Shown: piece by piece, positions 41,248-50,695 of the stretch | Layout of the letters: each line of letters starts with the position of its first letter | Numbering within the stretch: position 1 is the first letter of the stretch | DNA from: Pseudomonas protegens | GTDB lineage: Bacteria > Pseudomonadota > Gammaproteobacteria > Pseudomonadales > Pseudomonadaceae | Direction of reading: 5' to 3' | Assembly (NCBI RefSeq): GCF_013407925.2 | Contig: NZ_CP060201.1 | Coordinates: 2,914,001-2,978,000, forward strand | Length of the DNA: 64,000 nucleotides | Made by a program: the position numbers and the translations under genes | The notes under the pieces: generated by a model | Databases searched by the model: none | Told to the model about the DNA's origin: nothing | Seen by the model: only the letters and a program-made list of their open reading frames with translations

Positions 41248-41430
41248 TCATTTCAGGCCCGCCTGTTTCAAGATGCTGTTGATCGTGCCCCGGGGCAGAT
41301 CCGCATCCGGGTGCCTGATGGTGACGCGCCCTGGCTTCCAGGGATGCTTGTACTGATGGTGACTGCCCTTCACGGCGATCAGGTACCAACCATCCGCCTC
41401 GATCTTGCCGATCATCTCCCGACTGCGCAT
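41248..41430 (-). CDS. hicA: HicA-family mRNA interferase toxin
   Basis: From ATG 41430 the protein has 60 residues, the usual HicA size. It has the dsRNA-binding-like fold with the active-site His in GSHHQYKHP near residue 24 and a C-terminal LPRGTINSILKQAGL helix typical of the family. HicA cleaves mRNA when HicB is lost. hicA precedes hicB, the common order. Upstream, repeats such as ACACACTATACACAC at 41490-41504 may be the operator, but this is weak. Confidence 0.9.
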   Translation of the reverse strand: MRSREMIGKIEADGWYLIAVKGSHHQYKHPWKPGRVTIRHPDADLPRGTINSILKQAGLK

Positions 41431-41693
41431 AACCCTGCCCTGTGGATACCGAACCATCAGGCACCCTATCCAACCAGGCGAGCAGCGATACACACTATAC
41501 ACACTTGGTTAATCAATACACTGACAGCCCATCGCCCCCCCCTTGGCGGAGCCGGCTTGCGGGCAAAGAGGTCTTCAGCCTTGGATCAATCTCAGCCGGC
41601 GAGTTTGCCGCCTATGCTCCATGCACAGGCCGGCAAGCACTCTGTGCCGACCCGCGCAACGCCGTCCGACCGCTCCTGGAGGAGACGCTTTCC

Positions 41694-41951
41694 ATGCACA
41701 CCACCATCATCATCACCTTCGGCCTGATTCTGCTGGCGCTGATGCTGTATATCGGCGAACGGCTGGGCTTTGCCCGACAGACATTGAGCTATGGATTCAT
41801 CGGGTTGTGGCTGGCGTTGACGGTCATCAACGGCGCAGTGGGGATGGTCACCGCCCACCAGCCCCTGCGTTCGGAGCTGATGGTCGGCAGCCTGGTGTTT
41901 GCCGTGCCGGTGCTGGCCCTGGTGCTCTACCTGCTGTTCACCCGGGCCTGA
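41694..41951 (+). CDS. Small inner-membrane protein, 85 residues
   Basis: Three hydrophobic segments (IIITFGLILLALMLYIG; LSYGFIGLWLALTVINGAVG; LMVGSLVFAVPVLALVLYLL) span most of the protein. GGAGGAGA lies eight bases before ATG 41694. The gene is convergent with betT, with nine bases between stops. No family is recognised; it is a plausible small membrane protein of unknown role. Confidence 0.7.
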   Translation: MHTTIIITFGLILLALMLYIGERLGFARQTLSYGFIGLWLALTVINGAVGMVTAHQPLRSELMVGSLVFAVPVLALVLYLLFTRA

Positions 41952-41960
41952 GCGCCTGGC

Positions 41961-43961
41961 TCAGCGCACCAGGTGCAGGAACTGCATGTGGCGTTCGTAC
42001 TGGTCGAGGATGTCGTTGATGATCTGCTCCTTGCTGTAGCCCATCAGGTCGTAATCCTGACTGCCCTCGGCCAGGTGCACCTCGGCCCGGTAGTAACGGC
42101 GGTTGCGCAGTTCTTTGGGGCCCATGCCGCCACGGGCGAAGGACGGGGTGAAGTAGCCGCGCATCTGCACCTGGTAGATGAACGGATGCTCGTCGCCGTG
42201 ACCGATTTCCAGGCTCACGCTGTCGTTGGCCGGGTCGGGCTGGGTCACCACGTTCAGGCCTTTCTCGACGAACACCGCGGTCACCTCTTCGATGGCCGGA
42301 CGCACCGTCTGGTCGAGGAAGCGATACACCTCATCCCGTGACGGGAAGTGCACCGCCTGACTCAGACGCTGGCGCCAGCCGCCCTTGCCGCGCCGCGAAG
42401 GCGCTACCGGGGCCAGGGAGTGCAGTTGGGCGATGCGCTTCTGCGACTCCAGGTAGAACGCCTTGTGCAGCCCCCACATCATCAGCAGCAGAATCAGCGA
42501 GAACGGCAGCGAGGTCAGCACCACCGCCGACTTCAGCGAGTCGATGCTGCCGGCGAACAACAACGCGCTGGTGACCAGCGCGGTCATCGCGCCCCAGAAC
42601 ACCCGCAGCCATTTCGGCCCGTCCTCGTCGGCGTTGCCGCCCCTGGCCGACAGGGTCGAGAGCACCACGGTGCCGGAGTCCGCCGAGGTGACGAAGAACA
42701 CGAAGCTGATGAACACCGTGACCGCGATCACGGTCTGGCTCCAGGGGTAGGTTTCCAGCAGCAGGTAGAGGGTCATCGACGGGTTGTCGATGGCCGACAG
42801 GCCCAGGGCGCTCATGCCGTGGTTGAGCACCTGGTCGATGGCGCTGTTACCGAAGATCGACATCCACGCCAGGGTGAAACCCAGGGGAATCAGCAGCACG
42901 CCGAAGACGAACTCACGAATGGTCCGGCCCCGGGAAATCCGCGCGATGAACAGCCCCACGAACGGCGACCAGGCAATCCACCAGGCCCAGTAGAACACCG
43001 TCCAGCCGCCCAGCCAGTCGCTGGGAGGGTTATAGGCATAGACGTCGAAACTCTTGGTCGGCAAGGCGCCCAGGTAGTCGCCGAGGTTCTGGATCAGGGT
43101 GTTGAGCAAGTGTTGGGTGGGGCCGGCGAACAGCACGAACAGCAGCAGCGCCACCGCCAGCAGCATGTTGATGTCGGACATCACCCGCACGCCCTTGTCG
43201 ACTCCCGACACCGCGACAATGATCGCCGCACCCATCATCAGGGTGATCAGGCCGACCTGAACCCACTGGGTGTGAGCGATGCCGAACAGGTAGTCGAGCC
43301 CGGAGTTCAGGTGCAGCACGCCAAAGCCCATGTCGGCGCCCAGGCCGAACACCGTGGCGATGATGCCGAAGCCGTCCACCGCATAGCCGATGGGGCCGTT
43401 GATGCGCTTGCCGATCAGCGGGTACAGCGCCGAACGCAGGGCCAGCGGCAGGTTGTGCCGGTAGGCGAAATAGGCCAGGGCCATGCCGACGAAGGCGAAC
43501 ACCCCCCAGCCGTGCAGGCCCCAGTGCAGAAACAGCAACTGCATGCCCTGACGCGCCGCCTCGGCGGTGCCGGCCTCGCCCTGGGGCGGTTGCAGCATGT
43601 GGGTCAGGGGCTCGGAGACGCAGAAGAAGAACAGGGTGATGCTGATCCCGGCGGCGAACAGCATGCCGGCCCAGGACAGGTAGCTGAACTCGGGTTCGTC
43701 GTGGTCGGCACCGAGCTTGATCTTGCCGTAGCCGGACAAGGCGGTGACCACCACGAAGACCAGGTACAAGGTCATCGCCAGCATGTAGTACCAGCCGACC
43801 GTATTGGCCGCCCAGTTTTGCGCCGCCAGGAGCCAGGCGCCGGCCTGTTCCGGCATGGAAATCACCACCACGCCGAAGATCAGGATAAAGCTTGCGGCGA
43901 AGTAGAACACCGGAGGGTTCATGCGAATCAGGCTATTCGCGGAGCTGGATGGCGCACTCAT
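41961..43961 (-). CDS. betT: BCCT-family choline transporter BetT
   Basis: This 666-residue inner-membrane transporter imports choline for glycine betaine synthesis, driven by ions. Twelve membrane segments fill residues about 15-520. The BCCT signature is visible as GGWTVFYWAWWIAWSPFVGLF near residue 330 with its Trp and Ser residues, and SISRGRTIREF-type loop RISRGRTIREFVFG after it. The long C-terminal soluble tail (about 150 residues, ending MQFLHLVR) is typical of BetT and senses osmotic strength. The operator palindrome 90 bp upstream implies repression by BetI. The betIBA genes are not in the window. Confidence 0.93.
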   Translation of the reverse strand: MSAPSSSANSLIRMNPPVFYFAASFILIFGVVVISMPEQAGAWLLAAQNWAANTVGWYYMLAMTLYLVFVVVTALSGYGKIKLGADHDEPEFSYLSWAGMLFAAGISITLFFFCVSEPLTHMLQPPQGEAGTAEAARQGMQLLFLHWGLHGWGVFAFVGMALAYFAYRHNLPLALRSALYPLIGKRINGPIGYAVDGFGIIATVFGLGADMGFGVLHLNSGLDYLFGIAHTQWVQVGLITLMMGAAIIVAVSGVDKGVRVMSDINMLLAVALLLFVLFAGPTQHLLNTLIQNLGDYLGALPTKSFDVYAYNPPSDWLGGWTVFYWAWWIAWSPFVGLFIARISRGRTIREFVFGVLLIPLGFTLAWMSIFGNSAIDQVLNHGMSALGLSAIDNPSMTLYLLLETYPWSQTVIAVTVFISFVFFVTSADSGTVVLSTLSARGGNADEDGPKWLRVFWGAMTALVTSALLFAGSIDSLKSAVVLTSLPFSLILLLMMWGLHKAFYLESQKRIAQLHSLAPVAPSRRGKGGWRQRLSQAVHFPSRDEVYRFLDQTVRPAIEEVTAVFVEKGLNVVTQPDPANDSVSLEIGHGDEHPFIYQVQMRGYFTPSFARGGMGPKELRNRRYYRAEVHLAEGSQDYDLMGYSKEQIINDILDQYERHMQFLHLVR

Positions 43962-44052
43962 GAAGGGTGCACCTCGAAGGGATGAAACACGGCTGAAATG
44001 TACGGACTCAGCAAAGGCAAGCCTCCTGTTGTGAGCGGGCAGCGAACCACCG

Positions 44053-44082
44053 GTTTAACTTGAACGAGCGTTCAAGTTAAAC
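44053..44082. promoter_or_regulatory. 30-bp palindrome, likely BetI operator
   Basis: GTTTAACTTGAACG (44053-44066) and CGTTCAAGTTAAAC (44069-44082) are exact inverted copies around AG, 14 bp each side. It contains the GAACG/CGTTC core of TetR-type sites and lies in the betT promoter region. By context the regulator should be BetI. Confidence 0.75.
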
Positions 44083-44183
44083 ATGGATAGGCGCTCGAGG
44101 ACTAATCGCAGGGCTCAGCGGTACGTTTCAGTACGCTAGCTCAGGGAAGGGTATGACGTATGTCGGACGCAATCGTTCAGCAG

Positions 44184-44210
44184 AAAAAACGCCGCAGGCT
44201 GTGTACGGCG
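44184..44210 (-). terminator. Rho-independent terminator reading leftward after epsC
   Basis: CGCCG (44190-44194) with CGGCG (44206-44210), followed on the minus strand by TTTTTT. It would end epsC transcripts after the REP region. The rest of 44083-44183 shows no further signal. Confidence 0.5.
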
Positions 44211-44221
44211 GTTGATCGTCA

Positions 44222-44395
44222 AGCAAGGTCCTGCGGACCTTTTCGCAGCCTCGCAGGCTCGGCAGCGGCTACAAGAAGCCGGCGCAGCGAGTCATGGGCG
44301 CCTCTGTAGCCGCTGCCGCAGGCTGCGCCAGGCACCGAAGGGGCCTCTCGCCGGCGAGCCTGCGGCTCGTTCGCAGCCTTCGGCAGCGGCCACAG
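44222..44395. repeat. REP cluster (GTAGCCGCTGCC family)
   Basis: Three arms are visible: an inverted arm ending GGCAGCGGCTACA (about 44261-44273), a forward TGTAGCCGCTGCCGCAGGCT (44305-44324) and another inverted arm ending CGGCAGCGGCCAC (about 44380-44393). Two partial GGTCCTGCGGACC palindromes accompany them. It sits downstream of epsC. Confidence 0.8.
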
Positions 44396-44403
44396 AGACG
44401 GTG

Positions 44404-45330
<927 letters not shown>

Positions 45331-45460
45331 GATAAGACTCCTTACTCGGGCGGCCGGACAATCGGGCCGCGCAAACGGCGATCACTTTACGCCCCGCCAG
45401 GGCCAGGTTTAAGAACTAATTGTTCGCCTCACAGCACTTTTTCGCATAAGCGATTGGCGG

Positions 45461-45489
45461 TTGCCCGGGCAAATATCGCTGCCTATAGT
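45461..45489 (+). promoter_or_regulatory. dcyD promoter
   Basis: TTGCCC (45461-45466), 17 bp, TATAGT (45484-45489), a sigma-70-type promoter 31 bp before dcyD. Confidence 0.55.
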
Positions 45490-45519
45490 CCTTGCACCTT
45501 CCCTGTTCCGTGCGGACTC

Positions 45520-46515
45520 ATGATCAAACAACAGCTTGCCCGCTTTCACCGTCTCGACCTGCTCGGGTCTACCACCGCCCTGGAAAAACTCGAACGCCTG
45601 TCGGCCTGGATCGGGCGCGATATCTACGTCAAGCGCGACGACACCACGCCCCTGGCCATGGGCGGCAACAAGCTGCGCAAACTCGAATACCTGGCCGCCG
45701 ATGCCCTGGCCCAGGGTGCCGACACCCTGATCACCGCCGGCGCGATCCAGTCCAACCACGTGCGCCAGACCGCGGCCCTGGCCGCCAAGCTGGGGCTGGG
45801 TTGCGTGGCCCTGCTGGAAAACCCCATCGGCACCGAAGACCCCAGCTACCTGGGCAACGGCAACCGCCTGCTGCTGGAGCTGTTCGATGCCAAGGTCGAG
45901 TTGGTGGAAAACCTCGACCAGGCCGACGAACAGTTGCAGGCCCTGGCCGCGCGCCTGCGCAGCAACGGCAAGAAACCCTACCTGGTGCCCATCGGCGGCT
46001 CCAATGCCCTCGGCGCCCTGGGTTACGTGCGCGCCGGCCTGGAGCTGGCGCAGCAGATCGAAGACAGCGGCCTGGAATTCGCCGCCGTGGTCCTGGCCTC
46101 CGGCAGCGCCGGCACCCACAGCGGCCTGGCCCTGGCCTTGAGCGAAGTGCTGCCGCAGTTGCCGGTGATCGGCGTCACCGTCTCGCGCAGCGACGAGGAT
46201 CAGCGGCCCAAGGTCCAGGGCCTGGCCGAACGCACCGCCGAACTGCTGGGGGTGAACCTGCCGGCGGCGTTCAACGTGCAACTGTGGGACGAATACTTCG
46301 CCCCTCGTTACGGCGAACCCAATGCCGGCACCCTGGCCGCGGTCAAGTTGCTGGCCAGCCAGGAAGGCCTGTTGCTCGACCCGGTGTACACCGGCAAGGC
46401 CATGGCCGGCCTGCTGGACGGGGTTGGTCGCCAGCGTTTCAACGATGGCCCGATCATCTTCCTGCACACCGGCGGCGCCCCGGCCCTGTTCGCCTACCCC
46501 GGCGCCTTCTCCTAG
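45520..46515 (+). CDS. dcyD: D-cysteine desulfhydrase
   Basis: A 331-residue PLP enzyme of the ACC deaminase/D-cysteine desulfhydrase family, which releases pyruvate, ammonia and sulfide from D-cysteine. The PLP-binding Lys is residue 51 ([10 protein letters not shown]), with [18 protein letters not shown] near 77 and the phosphate-binding SGSAGTHSG near 200. The start is ATG 45520, fixed by the promoter just upstream. It is followed by the cystine transporter, as in other bacteria. Confidence 0.9.
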   Translation: MIKQQLARFHRLDLLGSTTALEKLERLSAWIGRDIYVKRDDTTPLAMGGNKLRKLEYLAADALAQGADTLITAGAIQSNHVRQTAALAAKLGLGCVALLENPIGTEDPSYLGNGNRLLLELFDAKVELVENLDQADEQLQALAARLRSNGKKPYLVPIGGSNALGALGYVRAGLELAQQIEDSGLEFAAVVLASGSAGTHSGLALALSEVLPQLPVIGVTVSRSDEDQRPKVQGLAERTAELLGVNLPAAFNVQLWDEYFAPRYGEPNAGTLAAVKLLASQEGLLLDPVYTGKAMAGLLDGVGRQRFNDGPIIFLHTGGAPALFAYPGAFS

Positions 46516-46516
46516 G

Positions 46517-46600
46517 AGTAGGCGCCGGCTTGCCGGCGAAGAGGCCCGCGAGCCTTGCACCGTCCTCGCCGGCGCTTTCGCTGACAAGCCAGCTCCTGCG
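46517..46600. repeat. REP doublet (GTAGGCGCCGGC family)
   Basis: GTAGGCGCCGGCTTGCCGGC (46518-46537) faces a degenerate arm GACAAGCCAGCTCCTGC (46582-46598). It separates dcyD from the tcy promoter. Confidence 0.75.
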
Positions 46601-46639
46601 AGGGAGTGGATTGCTCGCGGACAACCAAACAAAAAAGAA

Positions 46640-46690
46640 TAACAAAGTGAATTTATATTATTTTTAAACCTATAAACGCCGCTTTATAGT
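46640..46690 (+). promoter_or_regulatory. tcyJLN promoter region, AT-rich
   Basis: AAGTGAATTTAT (46645-46656) matches the element before tauA and sfnB. TTTATAGT (about 46682-46689) could hold a -10. The remaining part of the 304-bp gap 46516-46819 is the REP doublet and an unremarkable leader. Confidence 0.45.
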
Positions 46691-46819
46691 CGCGCCGCAG
46701 GCTGATTTGCCCAAAGACGCATACGCTGCATTAAGGCAGGATAAGGCGTCACGCTCGGCTCACCGATTGGCCTGCATCTCCCACCCGCATCGTGCATAAG
46801 AAAATCACAGGGGCTTGTC

Positions 46820-47617
46820 ATGAATTTTTCCGTACTGCGTCGCAATCTGCTGATCGGCACACTGGGCCTGGCCCTCGGTGCCGGATTGATGGGACAAGCG
46901 GTTGCCGGCGAGCAACTGCAGAAGATCAAGGACGCGGGCGTGATCAACGTCGGCCTGGAAGGCACGTATCCACCTTTCAGTTACGTCGACGAAAACGGCA
47001 AGCTGGCCGGCTTCGAAGTGGAATTCTCCGAAGCCCTGGCGAACAAGCTCGGGGTCAAGGTCAAGCTGCAACCGACCAAATGGGACGGCATCCTCGCCGC
47101 CCTGGAATCCAAGCGCCTGGACGCGGTGATCAACCAGGTGACCATCTCCGAGGAGCGCAAGAAAAAGTACGATTTCTCCACTCCCTACACCGTCTCCGGG
47201 ATCCAGGCCCTGACCCAGAAAAAGGATGAAGGCAAGTTCAAGACCGCCGCCGACCTGGGTGGCCACAAGGTCGGCGTGGGCCTGGGCACCAACTACGAGC
47301 AATGGCTCAAGGACAACGTGCCCACCGCCATCATCAAGACCTACGACGATGATCCGACCAAGTACCAGGACCTGCGCGTAGGCCGGATCGACGCCATCCT
47401 GGTGGACCGTCTGGCGGCCTTCGAGCTGATCAAGAAAACCAAGGACACCCTGGTGGTTTCCGGCGAACCCTTCTCCCGCCAGGAAGCCGGTGTGGCCCTG
47501 CGCAAAGGCGAACCCGAACTGCTGGCCGCGGTGAACAAGGCGATCGAGGAACTGCGCGCCGATGGCACGCTGAAAAAGCTCTCGGAAAAGTACTTCAACG
47601 CTGACGTCACCCAATAA
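46820..47617 (+). CDS. tcyJ: L-cystine ABC transporter, periplasmic binding protein
   Basis: A 265-residue family-3 solute-binding protein (FliY/TcyJ type) with a signal peptide (GLALGAGLMGQAVAG). The family signature is present: GVINVGLEGTYPPFSYVDENGKLAGFEVEFSEALA at residues about 38-72, then RLDAVINQVTISEERKKKYDFS and the C-terminal ADGTLKKLSEKYF. It binds cystine in the periplasm. Its stop overlaps the permease start by one base. Confidence 0.92.
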   Translation: MNFSVLRRNLLIGTLGLALGAGLMGQAVAGEQLQKIKDAGVINVGLEGTYPPFSYVDENGKLAGFEVEFSEALANKLGVKVKLQPTKWDGILAALESKRLDAVINQVTISEERKKKYDFSTPYTVSGIQALTQKKDEGKFKTAADLGGHKVGVGLGTNYEQWLKDNVPTAIIKTYDDDPTKYQDLRVGRIDAILVDRLAAFELIKKTKDTLVVSGEPFSRQEAGVALRKGEPELLAAVNKAIEELRADGTLKKLSEKYFNADVTQ

Positions 47618-48282
47618 TGGAAGCAGGTCTGCAACTGGCGCTGGATTCAGCGCCATTTCTCCTCAAGGGCGCGTATTACACGGTCATCCTCAGCCTCGGC
47701 GGCATGTTCTTCGGACTGCTGCTGGGCTTCGGCCTGGCCTTGATGCGCCTGTCGCGCCTGGCCCTGGTGAGCTGGATTGCCCGGGTCTACGTGTCGTTCT
47801 TTCGCGGCACGCCGCTCTTGGTGCAACTGTTCGTGATCTATTACGGCCTGCCGCAACTGGGGCTGGAACTGGACCCGTTGCCCGCCGCGCTGATCGGCTT
47901 TTCCCTGAACATGGCGGCCTACGCCTGTGAAATCCTCAGGGCCGCCATCGGCTCCATCGAACGCGGTCAATGGGAAGCCGCCGCCAGCATCGGCATGACC
48001 CGGGCCCAGACCCTGCGCCGGGCGATCCTGCCGCAAGCCATGCGCACCGCCCTGCCGCCACTGGGCAACAGCTTCATTTCCCTGGTCAAGGACACCGCCC
48101 TGGCCGCCACCATCCAGGTGCCGGAACTGTTCCGCCAGGCGCAGTTGATCACCGCCCGTACCTTCGAAATCTTCACCATGTATCTTGCCGCCGCGCTGAT
48201 CTACTGGATTCTCGCCAGCGTGCTCGCGCACCTGCAGAACCGCCTGGAACAGCGGGTCAATCGGCACGACCAGGAGTCCTGA
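47617..48282 (+). CDS. tcyL: L-cystine ABC transporter, permease
   Basis: A 221-residue inner-membrane protein of the His/Glu-type permease family with about five membrane segments and the ATPase-docking loop AAASIGMTRAQTLRRAILPQA at about residue 118. FRGTPLLVQLFVIYYGLP is typical of this family. Coupled by overlap to tcyJ; four bases before tcyN. Confidence 0.93.
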   Translation: MEAGLQLALDSAPFLLKGAYYTVILSLGGMFFGLLLGFGLALMRLSRLALVSWIARVYVSFFRGTPLLVQLFVIYYGLPQLGLELDPLPAALIGFSLNMAAYACEILRAAIGSIERGQWEAAASIGMTRAQTLRRAILPQAMRTALPPLGNSFISLVKDTALAATIQVPELFRQAQLITARTFEIFTMYLAAALIYWILASVLAHLQNRLEQRVNRHDQES

Positions 48283-48286
48283 AACC

Positions 48287-49039
48287 ATGATCGTGGTGGA
48301 AAAACTGACCAAGCAGTTCAAGGGCCAGACGGTGCTCAATGGCATCGACCTGCAGGTCAAGGAAGGCGAAGTGATCGCCATCATCGGCCCCAGCGGCTCG
48401 GGCAAGACCACCTTCCTGCGCTGCCTGAACTTTCTTGAAGAACCGAGCAGCGGACGCATCCGCATCGGCGACATCGCCATCGACAGCAGCATCCCCCTGA
48501 ACCAGCAACAAAGCCGGATCCGCCAGCTGCGCCAGCAAGTGGGCTTCGTGTTCCAGAACTTCAACCTGTTCCCCCACCGCACCGCCCTGGAGAACGTCAT
48601 CGAAGGCCCGCTGGTGGTGAAGAAGACCCCACGGGAACAAGCCGTCGCCCTGGGTCGCGCGCTGCTGGCCAAGGTCGGCCTGGCGGGCAAGGAAGACAGC
48701 TACCCCAGGCGCCTGTCCGGTGGCCAGCAACAGCGGGTGGCGATTGCCCGGGCCCTGGCCATGGAACCCCGGGTGATTTTGTTCGACGAACCGACCTCGG
48801 CCCTGGACCCGGAACTGGTGGGCGAAGTCCTGGCCACCATCCGCAGCCTGGCGCAAGAGAAACGCACCATGATCATCGTCACCCACGAAATGGGCTTCGC
48901 CCGGGACGTGGCCAACCGGGTGATCTTCTTCGACAAGGGGGTGATCGTCGAACAGGGCGAAGCCAAGGCGCTGTTCGCCAATCCCCAGCAAGAGCGCACC
49001 CGACAGTTTCTCAGCAAGTTCCTCGGCACCTCGACCTGA
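48287..49039 (+). CDS. tcyN: L-cystine ABC transporter, ATP-binding protein
   Basis: A 250-residue ABC ATPase: Walker [11 protein letters not shown] near residue 33, the Q-loop VGFVFQNFNLFPH, the signature RLSGGQQQRVAIARAL near 143, Walker B VILFDEPTSALD near 165, and the H-loop VTHEMGFARDV. Family of polar amino-acid importers. It completes the cystine importer TcyJLN. Confidence 0.94.
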   Translation: MIVVEKLTKQFKGQTVLNGIDLQVKEGEVIAIIGPSGSGKTTFLRCLNFLEEPSSGRIRIGDIAIDSSIPLNQQQSRIRQLRQQVGFVFQNFNLFPHRTALENVIEGPLVVKKTPREQAVALGRALLAKVGLAGKEDSYPRRLSGGQQQRVAIARALAMEPRVILFDEPTSALDPELVGEVLATIRSLAQEKRTMIIVTHEMGFARDVANRVIFFDKGVIVEQGEAKALFANPQQERTRQFLSKFLGTST

Positions 49040-49070
49040 GGCGCCAAACTGCCCGCCCAAAACCTCCCCC

Positions 49071-49186
49071 TGTAGCCGCTGCCGAGCTTGCGAGGCTGCG
49101 ACAAGGCCGCCAGGCCTTCAGCGGTCTTGAGAGCCTGCGCCCGCGCTGCGGTCGTTCGCAGCCTCGCAGGCTCGTCAGCGGCTACA
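49071..49186. repeat. REP doublet (GTAGCCGCTGCC family)
   Basis: TGTAGCCGCTGCCGAGCTTG (49071-49090) faces CTCGTCAGCGGCTACA (49171-49186). It follows the tcy operon. Confidence 0.8.
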
Positions 49187-49229
49187 GAAGCGCACCGCTG
49201 CCAGGATTCAACCCTTCTATTCATATTCC

Positions 49230-49322
49230 TAAAAGTTAGTTTATTTAATTTTTATACACGCTTAGGGTATATGCACCGGACCACCGGACATTCTTGATTC
49301 TGATTTCGCCGCATGACGCGGC
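49230..49322 (+). promoter_or_regulatory. sfnB promoter region: AT-rich element, tandem repeat, hairpin
   Basis: Three signals are seen in order. First AAGTTAGTTTATTT (49233-49246), shared with tau and tcy. Then a perfect tandem 8-bp repeat CACCGGACCACCGGAC (49274-49289). Then a small hairpin, GCCGC (49308-49312) with GCGGC (49318-49322). The repeat may be an activator site. The rest of the gap 49187-49229 has nothing clear. Confidence 0.45.
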
Positions 49323-49346
49323 CTATCCAAAAGATGTGAGGTAGGT

Positions 49347-49415
49347 ATGGTCCGGAACACAATCACCCCAGTGCAGATCGCCAGGGCATTGCGTGCAGCC
49401 AAGGAGTGGCACTGA
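49347..49415 (+). CDS. Possible 22-residue leader peptide overlapping sfnB
   Basis: ATG 49347 has GAGG five bases upstream and opens a 22-codon frame (MVRNTITPVQIARALRAAKE, then WH) ending in TGA 49413-49415; the last base of this stop is the first base of the sfnB ATG. The peptide is helical, basic and free of cysteine. The tight overlap suggests translational coupling or leader control of sfnB. No family recognised. Confidence 0.4.
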   Translation: MVRNTITPVQIARALRAAKEWH

Positions 49416-50656
49416 TGTCCAGTCTGATCGAAGCCCAGGTCCAGAGTGACCTGGATATCGCTCCCCTTTTGCTGCCCGCGCGGGTTTTGCGCAACGACGC
49501 CGAAGCCCTGCAAGCCGCCCATGAGCTGGCGGACGTCGCCCGCCAGCAAGCCGCCCAACGTGACCGTCAGCGCAAGCTGCCCTGGGCGCAGATCGAACAA
49601 TTCACCCGCAGCGGCCTGGGCAGTATTTCCGTGCCCCGCGCCTACGGCGGGCCCCAGGTTTCCTTCGTCACCCTGGCCGAAGTCTTCGCGATCATTTCCG
49701 CGGCCGACCCGGCCCTGGGGCAGATCCCGCAGAACCAGTTCGGCCTCCTCGGCCTGATTCTCGGCTGCGGCAGCGAGCGGCAGAAGAAACAGCTGCTGCA
49801 AAGCGTCCTGGAAGGCTGGCGCATCGGCAATGCCGGCCCGGAACGCGGCACCAAGAACACCCTGGAACTCAAGGCGCGGATCACCAAAGACGCCGACGGC
49901 CATGTGATCAACGGCCAGAAGTTCTACTCCACCGGCGCCCTGTTCGCCCACTGGGTAGCGGTCAAGGCACTCAACGAGGAAGGCCGCCAGGTACTGGCCT
50001 TCGTCCGCCGTGGCACCCCGGGGCTGCGCATCGTCGACGACTGGTCCGGCTTCGGCCAGCGCACCACCGCCAGCGGCACCATCCTGCTGAACAACGTGCG
50101 GGTCGAATCCGAGCTGGTGCTGGACAACTGGCGGATCAACGAATCGCCGAATATCCAGGGCGCGGTGTCGCAGTTGATTCAGGCTGCCATCGACGCCGGC
50201 ATCGCCCGGGAAGCCGTGGCCGACGCCATCGCCTTTGTCCGCGAACGGGCCCGCCCGTGGATCGACGCCAACGTCGAGCGCGCCAGCGATGACCTGTACG
50301 TGATCGCCGAGATCGGCAAGCTGCAGATCGAACTGCACGCCGCCGAGGCTCTGCTGCGCAAGGCCGGCCAGGTGCTGGATCAGGTCAGCGCGGCGCCGAT
50401 CACCGCCGAGTCCGCGGCACGCGCGTCCATCGCCGTGGCCGAAGCCAAGGTGCTGACCACCGAGATCTCGCTGCTGGCCAGCGAAAAGCTCTTCGAGCTG
50501 GCCGGCAGCCGCGCCACCCTCGCCGAATTCAACCTCGACCGCCACTGGCGCAACGCCCGGGTGCACACCCTGCACGACCCGGTGCGCTGGAAGTACCACG
50601 CCGTCGGCGCCTACCACCTGAACGGCACGCTGCCGGCCCGGCACTCCTGGATTTAA
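49415..50656 (+). CDS. sfnB: SfnB-family sulfur acquisition oxidoreductase (acyl-CoA dehydrogenase-like), copy 1
   Basis: A 413-residue flavoprotein of the acyl-CoA dehydrogenase superfamily. ATG 49415 has AAGGAG upstream. Key features: GLGSISVPRAYGGPQVSF near residue 68, GQIPQNQFGLLGLI near 105, the flavin-binding FYSTGALFAHWVAVKAL near 170, DDWSGFGQRTTASG near 208, and the C-terminal RHWRNARVHTLHDPVRWKYH. SfnB proteins are induced under sulfate limitation and take part in oxidising organosulfur compounds. It is followed by a paralogue after a 39-bp gap. Confidence 0.88.
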   Translation: MSSLIEAQVQSDLDIAPLLLPARVLRNDAEALQAAHELADVARQQAAQRDRQRKLPWAQIEQFTRSGLGSISVPRAYGGPQVSFVTLAEVFAIISAADPALGQIPQNQFGLLGLILGCGSERQKKQLLQSVLEGWRIGNAGPERGTKNTLELKARITKDADGHVINGQKFYSTGALFAHWVAVKALNEEGRQVLAFVRRGTPGLRIVDDWSGFGQRTTASGTILLNNVRVESELVLDNWRINESPNIQGAVSQLIQAAIDAGIAREAVADAIAFVRERARPWIDANVERASDDLYVIAEIGKLQIELHAAEALLRKAGQVLDQVSAAPITAESAARASIAVAEAKVLTTEISLLASEKLFELAGSRATLAEFNLDRHWRNARVHTLHDPVRWKYHAVGAYHLNGTLPARHSWI

Positions 50657-50695
50657 CCGCCCAGAACGCTTTTGACCAGATCTCTGGAGAAACAC

